Positions 44,660 through 49,699 of a stretch of DNA of 49,699 nucleotides are shown here, piece by piece. Source of the DNA: Dehalococcoidia bacterium (GTDB lineage: Bacteria > Chloroflexota > Dehalococcoidia > GIF9 > UBA5629); contig DUEX01000016.1 in the NCBI GenBank assembly GCA_011170325.1, positions 1-49,699 on the forward strand, given 5' to 3'. The notes under the pieces are model-generated. The model searched no databases, had not been told where the DNA came from, and worked only from the letters and a program-made list of their open reading frames with translations. The stretch's first letter is position 1, and every line of letters begins with the position of its first letter. The translations under genes and the position numbers were made by a program.

Positions 44660-46291
44660 TCACGGGTTTGGCCTATTTACCCGCCAAGTCAGTATTCCGA
44701 ATATTAGCACAGCTATGAATAGCACCGGAATAATTGAAGATAGAATCAGAACCTGACTAGACATCGAAATTACTTCAAATTTCCAAACTGCTGACCACGG
44801 ACTCTCATTACCAACGTCATCTACAGCTTTTATCCTCCAACTATAGCTACCTGAAGTTAAAATGTCCTCTTCAGATAGAGTATAGTCTGGACTAACCAAA
44901 CCTTCTCTAGCTAAAACAGGTGAGGAGAAGTCATTAGCACGGGCAACCTGCAAAATATAGCTTATACCATTGGAGTCAGCAACCTCTGACCAATCAAAGG
45001 TGGCCAAAGCTGGCCATAAACCCTCTTGCTTTGAACCTCTGAGGTAGTCAACAATTCGGATTAGATATTTAGCAGTTCCAAGTACCACATCGCCAACTGA
45101 ATCAAAAATCTCCAGCTTAGCCCCTTGCTCAGGGGATAATAACTGTGGTGCTGAGGGTGGGGTTTTCTCTGTGATAAAGATAGCTTGGGCAGAGTTACCA
45201 TCACTACCTGTAGCAGTTATTGTATGCTCTTTGCCTTTGCTTTGCGGAACTTCTAAAATGGCACTGAAGGTGCCTGTATCATCGGTGGTAGCTGCTGTAT
45301 CCAGTGTCATTGTATCGAAAGTGAAAGTTATTGCCTCATCCTTAGCAAAACCTGTCCCGGTGATGGTTACCTGAGTGCCTTTGCTGCCTGAGGCAGGCTG
45401 CGGCTCTATTTGTGGAATTACCTCGAAATCAGTGCTAGGCACAACCCCTTTTGGGGTAAAACTGCTGCCGAAAACACCGATTGTATGGTATCCTTGAGTG
45501 CTGGCTGGAATGTCTAAAGTGGTACTCCAGCTACCATCAGCCTCAGCTACTATATTACATTTGATTATTTCGCCGTCGTAAGTTATGGTGATGCCGTCTT
45601 CGCCAATCCGAAAACCAAATCCATTGATTGTGATTTCCGTGCCCACCGAGCCAGAAACTGGCTCCACCTTTGCCAATGGAGATACGATAAACATAACTTC
45701 AGCAACCTCAGCAGCATCTGTCACACTACTGAAAGCGCCGATAAAATGTTCACCTTTGGTTGTATCTGTAATATCAAGATTAGTGCTCCATTTGCCAAGC
45801 TTATCAGCAGCAATGGAGGAACCAACCAGAACATTACCATCCCAAGTTATTTTAATGTCCTTCTCGTAAGTAGCAAAACCGTTCCCAATGATTACAATGT
45901 TTGTCCATGCTCGGCCAATGCGTGGGCGAACTTCTATCTGCGGAAGCACAGTGAAGGTAACGGATGCTGTACTGCTAGCCCAATGACTATCATCGTTAAC
46001 TCGAATGATGTGGTCACCCTTGCAGGCGTGAGGAACATTCAGATTGTAGGTTAGCTTACCTGTTTCAGAGATGGGCACATCTGTAACCACGACTTGGCCA
46101 TCCCAATAAATAGTAGCCAGGTGACCAGCAAAGCCCTCACCGCTGATCAATACAGATGTACCTACGGTGCTTGAGGCAGGATTCAAGGTGATGCTGGTAG
46201 CATGAACTGGGGCAGGTGGAAATACCAGAAGTATCAACGGAAGGAGGATAGTGACTAAAGCTAAGGCTACAAATAAATCTTTGATACGCAT
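44660..46291 (-). CDS. Secreted, membrane-anchored IPT/TIG-repeat protein
   Basis: A 543 aa protein with a signal peptide (about residues 1-32, ending VHA). Four tandem IPT/TIG immunoglobulin-like repeats follow, of roughly 85 residues each, marked by P-x-S/I-G-x-x-G-T-x-V-x-I-x-G-x-G-F patterns (near 37, 118, 206 and 290). Next is a fibronectin-like domain (about 380-505) with FDWSEVAD and YSWRIKAVDDVGNESPW. A C-terminal hydrophobic anchor (about 511-533) is followed by RVNRPNP. It is probably a cell-surface protein held in the membrane. Ligand or partner is unknown. GAGGAGG lies before the ATG. Confidence 0.85.
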   Translation of the reverse strand: MRIKDLFVALALVTILLPLILLVFPPAPVHATSITLNPASSTVGTSVLISGEGFAGHLATIYWDGQVVVTDVPISETGKLTYNLNVPHACKGDHIIRVNDDSHWASSTASVTFTVLPQIEVRPRIGRAWTNIVIIGNGFATYEKDIKITWDGNVLVGSSIAADKLGKWSTNLDITDTTKGEHFIGAFSSVTDAAEVAEVMFIVSPLAKVEPVSGSVGTEITINGFGFRIGEDGITITYDGEIIKCNIVAEADGSWSTTLDIPASTQGYHTIGVFGSSFTPKGVVPSTDFEVIPQIEPQPASGSKGTQVTITGTGFAKDEAITFTFDTMTLDTAATTDDTGTFSAILEVPQSKGKEHTITATGSDGNSAQAIFITEKTPPSAPQLLSPEQGAKLEIFDSVGDVVLGTAKYLIRIVDYLRGSKQEGLWPALATFDWSEVADSNGISYILQVARANDFSSPVLAREGLVSPDYTLSEEDILTSGSYSWRIKAVDDVGNESPWSAVWKFEVISMSSQVLILSSIIPVLFIAVLIFGILTWRVNRPNP

Positions 46292-46705
46292 CGATTTTGT
46301 CCTCCTCTCGTCTTAAAAACAAAGTTGAAGCTAAACAACCTCATTGAAAATAGACCTAGCAACTTCTCAATAATTAGTTATTAATAATCTCTGACATACT
46401 AGTGTTGAGTCTTTAGCTTATATTACTTGGGCTAGAAAATCAACAAATAGCGTAAAGAGGGGCATTATAAGCAGCTTACCATTGGCTAGTTGATGCTGCA
46501 TAGGTTGCAGATGAAAAGGCCCCAGCCTCTATATCAAAACTTGAGTTCGTCTTGCCTTTTGACCTCGGATGTGGAGAACTGCCGCCTAGCGATAGCTTGC
46601 TTATGTTAAACAGATAAGGGAGTCGGCTTGACACGATGAATGTTATATTGATAGACTTTCATAGGTAAAAGCTGCTTAAGCAGTTTTTGGGCCCCTCATG
46701 AGTAT
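46292..46705. other. Intergenic region with tRNA-Asp promoter-like site and hairpin
   Basis: No gene was found. A plus-strand TTGACA (46628-46633) and TAGACT (46652-46657) with an 18-base spacer lie about 50 bases before tRNA-Asp and are a plausible promoter. CTGCTTAAGCAG (46672-46683), flanked by AAAA and TTTTT, is a small terminator-like palindrome in the same leader. Confidence 0.4.
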
Positions 46706-46782
46706 GGCCCCGTGGTGTAGCGGACTAACATGCCACCCTGTCACGGTGGAGATCGTGGGTTCGAATCCCATCGGGGTCGCCA
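46706..46782 (+). tRNA. tRNA-Asp (anticodon GTC)
   Basis: GGCCCCG (46706-46712) pairs with CGGGGTC (46772-46778), one G-T pair. The anticodon stem CCACC/GGTGG surrounds loop CTGTCAC with anticodon GTC, and the T arm GTGGG-TTCGAAT-CCCAT is clear. The discriminator base G and an encoded CCA (46780-46782) follow. The last 26 bases are repeated at 47632-47657. Confidence 0.95.
46757..46782 (+). repeat. Direct repeat copy 1 (inside tRNA-Asp 3' end): att-like core
   Basis: The 26 bases from the T arm to the CCA end of tRNA-Asp. They recur exactly at 47632-47657, 875 bases further on, in the same orientation. Integrases commonly use such tRNA 3' ends as attachment cores. Confidence 0.85.
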
Positions 46783-46965
46783 AGTTATACATTGTTGGAT
46801 AGAGATAGGCTCCCTTTGCTTCAATACCAGGAGGGCAAAGCGAAGAGCGATCTTTGTGCCGGTTTTTAACTTTAAAGGTGATAACCTTTTGCTTTGGCTC
46901 TAATCTACACTTTTGTATAAAGCATGATTAACTCGATTTGTACGAAGCCATGGGCTTTGCTTTCT

Positions 46966-47460
46966 CTATCCAGAGCTCTTGCATTGTTGTTGGTGCCGCT
47001 CGTAGGATTCCTTTATAACCTTAATGGCTGACTCGCGGTCTTCCCAGCCACCGATTCTGGTTTTCTTTGTCTCAAGCTCTTTGTATACAGCAAAAAAGTT
47101 CTCTATCTCTTTGAGCAGGTGTGGTGGGATGTCTGACAGGCGTTCAATGTAATTCCAGTTTGGATCTGCAACAGGCACACAAAGGATTTTCTCATCTGGG
47201 CCTTTCTCATCCCACATCCTGAATAGTCCCACGGGCTTTGCCTCGATAATACAGCCGGGGAAAGTAGGTTCCCAAACCAATACTAGGGCGTCAAGGGCAT
47301 CTTCGTCTTCACCCAAAGTGTCAAGAATAAAGCCGTAATCACTGGGATAATGAACAGACGAAAAGAGCATTCGATCCAACTTCAGAGTCTTCTTTTCTTT
47401 ATCGTATTCATACTTATTTCGGCTGCCTTTGGGTATTTCGATCATGACTGTGACAACCAT
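46966..47460 (-). CDS. ppa: Inorganic pyrophosphatase (family I)
   Basis: Soluble pyrophosphatase hydrolyses PPi from CoA-ligase, tRNA-charging and polymer synthesis reactions. EIPKGSRNKYEYD (residues 8-20 of the chosen protein), HYPSDYGFILDTLGEDEDALDALVL with the metal-binding aspartates, and the C-terminal ETKKTRIGGWEDRESAI are family I landmarks. The start at 47460 is preferred because GAGGAG lies nine bases upstream and it gives the usual MVVTVMIEIPKG beginning (164 aa). In-frame starts at 47511 and 47535 lack a ribosome binding site. The gene sits between two exact copies of the tRNA-Asp 3' end. Confidence 0.93.
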   Translation of the reverse strand: MVVTVMIEIPKGSRNKYEYDKEKKTLKLDRMLFSSVHYPSDYGFILDTLGEDEDALDALVLVWEPTFPGCIIEAKPVGLFRMWDEKGPDEKILCVPVADPNWNYIERLSDIPPHLLKEIENFFAVYKELETKKTRIGGWEDRESAIKVIKESYERHQQQCKSSG

Positions 47461-47631
47461 TTCTTCTGTCTCCTCTGCCAATTTAATACTCCCTTTTACT
47501 GCTTTTGCCATGGCTGTCGTAATATATTGTATCACCTATTACAATTACAACTTTGTGCTTCTCCCATAACTTGCATTGCCAAGACAAAAATTTACACAGG
47601 CTCAATATTTTTCTCCGTTGTGTAATTTTGG

Positions 47632-47657
47632 GGGTTCGAATCCCATCGGGGTCGCCA
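47632..47657 (+). repeat. Direct repeat copy 2: orphan tRNA-Asp 3' end (attR-like)
   Basis: An exact 26-base copy of the T arm, acceptor 3' strand, discriminator and CCA of tRNA-Asp with no 5' half nearby. The sequence on either side (TTTTGG before, GTTTTC after) does not continue the tRNA. It can be the far boundary of an insertion or a partial duplication. Confidence 0.9.
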
Positions 47658-47670
47658 GTTTTCTTGTTGC

Positions 47671-47708
47671 ACAATCTGGCTTACCATTAACACTTTAGAC
47701 CAGATTGT
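47671..47708 (-). terminator. Inverted repeat downstream of the PaaK-like gene
   Basis: ACAATCTGG (47671-47679) and CCAGATTGT (47700-47708) are a perfect nine-bp inverted repeat with a 20-base loop. It is placed 118 bases beyond the stop of the minus-strand CoA ligase gene, so it could form the end of its transcript. A T-rich tract follows on the plus strand only, so the direction is unclear. Confidence 0.4.
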
Positions 47709-47825
47709 TACTTTTTCTTCCAAAAGCCGAATCGGTTCCTAAAAGCTTCTTGTGCCAATCCGTAGGCGTTTGTCTACAGTGCCTCTTTCTCTAGTGTTGT
47801 CACTACATTCCGCACGGACAAGAAT

Positions 47826-49109
47826 TCATTTCCACCTCTCGTCTACGAATTTCTTATGGGGCTCAGGCAGCGTCCCTTCAGGCACGAAATTTATGTCATC
47901 TACAGTGAGTCGGAATACCTCCTTGCATCTCTTCCTAATGGTATTGGATAATGTCTGTTGATCAACTGATTGCTTGGCTTCGAGTTTAAGACCTATTGTG
48001 TCCTTATGACCGCTCAAACTGAGCACCATCTGATACTTTGAGACCTCAGCAAACGTGGACATAGCCTCATCAAGCTCTCTGGCATGGATGAACATTCCCT
48101 TCGCCCTGACATGGTCTCCGATCATACCTGTAATAGCAGTCAATCTAGGTGTTGTTCTGCCACAAGGGCAAGGTTCATGCGTATATGAGGACAAATCACC
48201 TGTGGCAAAACGGATTAGGGGGTAAATCTTGTTGAGGAGAGTCACTACCACCTCGCCTTCTTCGAGGGGGGAGCATTGTTTTCCTGTGTCTGGATTGACT
48301 ATCTCTATTATGGCATCCTCATCATTGTAGTGCATGCCATTTTTCTCAGTACATTCGTAAGCTAGCATCCCTACATCTGCCGTCCCGTACATCTGAGAGA
48401 TCTCAATGCCATAGTCCTTCTCGAAGATTCCCCTCAACATTTGAATATGCCTCTCGCCAGTACCTAAAGCCCACCTGAGGCTGAAATCGCGGCGGAAATT
48501 ATAACCCATTTCCTCCGCTTTCTTTATAATACTCATTAGAAAGCTAGGAAAGCCAAAGTATCCTGTAACCTTTAGATCATGCATTATCTGAACTTGAAGT
48601 TCGGTTTGCCCTACACCAGCTGGAATGACTGTAACGCCCAACAGGTCTAAGGCATCTGTTATTAGTAGACCAAATGGAACCATATGGTAGCTTCCCGTAT
48701 TTATTACTATATCGCCAGGTTCGGCAAATCCTGCTGCTTTGAAGTGCCGAGCAAAGGCACTAGAACGGTCTAATTCGCCAACATCATAGATAGGGCCAGG
48801 AGAAATATAAACTCTACTTAGTTTGTTTATAGGAACAGTCAAAAACCCCCCAAAAGGTGGATTCGCCCGCTGCAAACGTACAAGCTCATCCTTTGTTGTT
48901 ACTGGGACCTTCTCAAGATCTTGAATACTGTGGATTTCACTGGGAGGAACACCGGCTTTATCAAATTTATCCTTCACCGGAGGCACATTTTTGTAGGCAT
49001 ATTCGACTATGTCTGCTAATCTTTGGTCAAGCCATTTTTCCCTCTCCTCCTTGGGCATCCTTTCTTTCGATTCATCATAAATGAAGCTTTCTTTTCCTCG
49101 TAGTGCCAT
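47826..49109 (-). CDS. Phenylacetate-CoA ligase family protein (PaaK-like)
   Basis: A 427 aa ANL-superfamily ligase of the PaaK type, recognisable by the N-terminal LADIVEYAYKNVPPVKDKFDKAGV helix, VPVTTKDELVRLQ, YGFNSY-like ISQMYGTADVGMLAYEC (about residues 232-248), EGEVVVTLLNKIYPLIRFATGDLS and CPCGRTTPRLTAITGMIGD. It activates an aryl or similar acid to a CoA thioester. Phenylacetate itself is not proven. AAAGGAGGAG lies five bases before the ATG. It is the third acyl-CoA-forming ligase in the window, near an unrelated PPi hydrolase. Confidence 0.9.
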   Translation of the reverse strand: MALRGKESFIYDESKERMPKEEREKWLDQRLADIVEYAYKNVPPVKDKFDKAGVPPSEIHSIQDLEKVPVTTKDELVRLQRANPPFGGFLTVPINKLSRVYISPGPIYDVGELDRSSAFARHFKAAGFAEPGDIVINTGSYHMVPFGLLITDALDLLGVTVIPAGVGQTELQVQIMHDLKVTGYFGFPSFLMSIIKKAEEMGYNFRRDFSLRWALGTGERHIQMLRGIFEKDYGIEISQMYGTADVGMLAYECTEKNGMHYNDEDAIIEIVNPDTGKQCSPLEEGEVVVTLLNKIYPLIRFATGDLSSYTHEPCPCGRTTPRLTAITGMIGDHVRAKGMFIHARELDEAMSTFAEVSKYQMVLSLSGHKDTIGLKLEAKQSVDQQTLSNTIRKRCKEVFRLTVDDINFVPEGTLPEPHKKFVDERWK

Positions 49110-49621
49110 GTCTCCTCCTTTATAAAAATTCCTTGGACTCCTTTCTAACCCAGAGTGGGCTATAACCGTAGCACCAGTGGAATTACCTTTTCAGACAATA
49201 GCCCTCACTGATACAGGAAAGAGCCATGTCAGCAATTTTAGCCTAACTAGTTAGGATAGTAAAGCTTAATGACCCCAGCTGAAGGAAAGAACCTGGAGGC
49301 GGCTTCCATACTCTTTCTGGGAAGGTGGGACTGTATTCTGAGCTCACGGAGTAATACGAGTACGACCCCTTGCCTCACTCAGATCCGTACGACGCGGAGT
49401 CGTCTTTAACTGTCTTCTCACTTTACCCTCTGACTGCATGCATTCCAAGTGCATGATAGTCTCTGTTGCGATAGCGCGCTTGTACAGGGGGTGGGAACTA
49501 CTCCCAGACTAGGCCCAGGAACAGCCCAAGTTATTTGGTATGAAATCTCACAAGCGTTGTGAGGCTCTTATTGTTGCAATGATGAGATGCGCTTTTTATA
49601 ATTTATGAAGGAGGGAACAAG
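49110..49621. other. Intergenic region, mostly without recognised features
   Basis: No gene, tRNA or riboswitch was recognised between the divergent PaaK-like and nitronate monooxygenase-like genes. A perfect seven-bp inverted repeat, CTCACAA-GCG-TTGTGAG, occupies 49547-49563 just upstream of a promoter-like pair and may be an operator. Confidence 0.5.
49574..49602 (+). promoter_or_regulatory. Promoter-like site before the right-edge gene
   Basis: TTGCAA (49574-49579) and TATAAT (49597-49602) are 17 bases apart. The -10 is perfect and the -35 matches four of six. Transcription would begin near 49609, only about 13 bases before the ATG, so the leader would barely contain the GGAGGG site. The call is tentative for that reason. 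Confidence 0.35.
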
Positions 49622-49699
49622 ATGGAATGGAAAACTAGGGTAACTCAGATGTTGGGTTGTGAGTATCCCATTTTGCAGGGAGCTCTAAGCGGCCTAGCA
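49622..49699 (+). CDS. Nitronate monooxygenase-like flavoprotein, N-terminal fragment
   Basis: Twenty-six codons run off the right edge. MLGCEYPILQGALSG matches the start of the nitronate monooxygenase / 2-nitropropane dioxygenase-like TIM-barrel family, whose members open with a PI-x-QG-A/G FMN-binding segment; FabK-type enoyl-ACP reductases share it. GAAGGAGGG lies before the ATG. The product cannot be settled from this length. Confidence 0.6.
   Translation, partial: MEWKTRVTQMLGCEYPILQGALSGLA

Noticed and set aside
47483-47674. A 63-codon minus-strand ORF containing the string GDPDGIRTP
   Set aside because: This peptide is the reverse-complement translation of the orphan tRNA-Asp 3' end, a well-known source of false small genes, and it also overlaps the ppa 5' region.
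49110-49546. Riboswitch or T-box in the gap between the PaaK-like and monooxygenase-like genes
   Set aside because: I could not find a conserved core motif (T-box, B12 box or similar), only scattered short palindromes.

Overview
The window reads as a Chloroflexota chromosome, most likely a Dehalococcoidia-type anaerobe. This is inference from gene content and order (argJBDGH, rpe, rpmB, recG, argS, gatCA-lrp, selBA, etfBA), moderate GC and the protein style. No 16S or marker search was possible. About 40 protein genes, two tRNA genes and several promoter or hairpin elements can be supported. Both edge genes are cut: mutS at the left and a nitronate monooxygenase-like gene at the right.

Left third (1-19,010, nearly all +): the 3' end of mutS, two tiny membrane proteins, a DUF169 protein, an arginine cluster argJ-argB-argD-argG-argH followed by rpe, rpmB on the opposite strand, a fatty-acid-kinase-like pair (FakA/DegV), recG, argS, trpS, an inositol-monophosphatase-like gene and an acyl-CoA ligase. 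A minus-strand group gatC-gatA-73 aa protein-lrp-aminotransferase follows (22,737-19,020).

Centre (22,900-32,115, +): a branched-chain-type (Liv) ABC importer. The order is livH-livM, a lipoprotein with an LEA14/WHy-like look, the substrate-binding lipoprotein, a long-chain-type acyl-CoA synthetase, livG, livF and a crotonase. It looks like a system that imports a carboxylic acid, activates it to a CoA thioester and starts its degradation. The substrate-binding protein gene carries an in-frame TGA at codon 126. The frame then stays open for 308 more codons, and a bacterial-SECIS-like hairpin sits right behind the TGA. Genes for selenocysteine tRNA, SelA and SelB lie 5-9 kb downstream. The best reading is that the solute-binding protein of this importer is a selenoprotein, which is the main discovery candidate of the window.

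Right third (32,265-49,699): selC (+), selB-selA (-), a relic of an ArsA-type ATPase, an EF-G2-like factor, etfB-etfA, prfA-prmC, a CBS-domain ClC chloride channel, a secreted IPT/TIG-repeat protein, tRNA-Asp, inorganic pyrophosphatase and a phenylacetate-CoA-ligase-like gene. The last 26 bp of tRNA-Asp are repeated exactly 875 bp downstream, bracketing the pyrophosphatase gene like an attL/attR pair.
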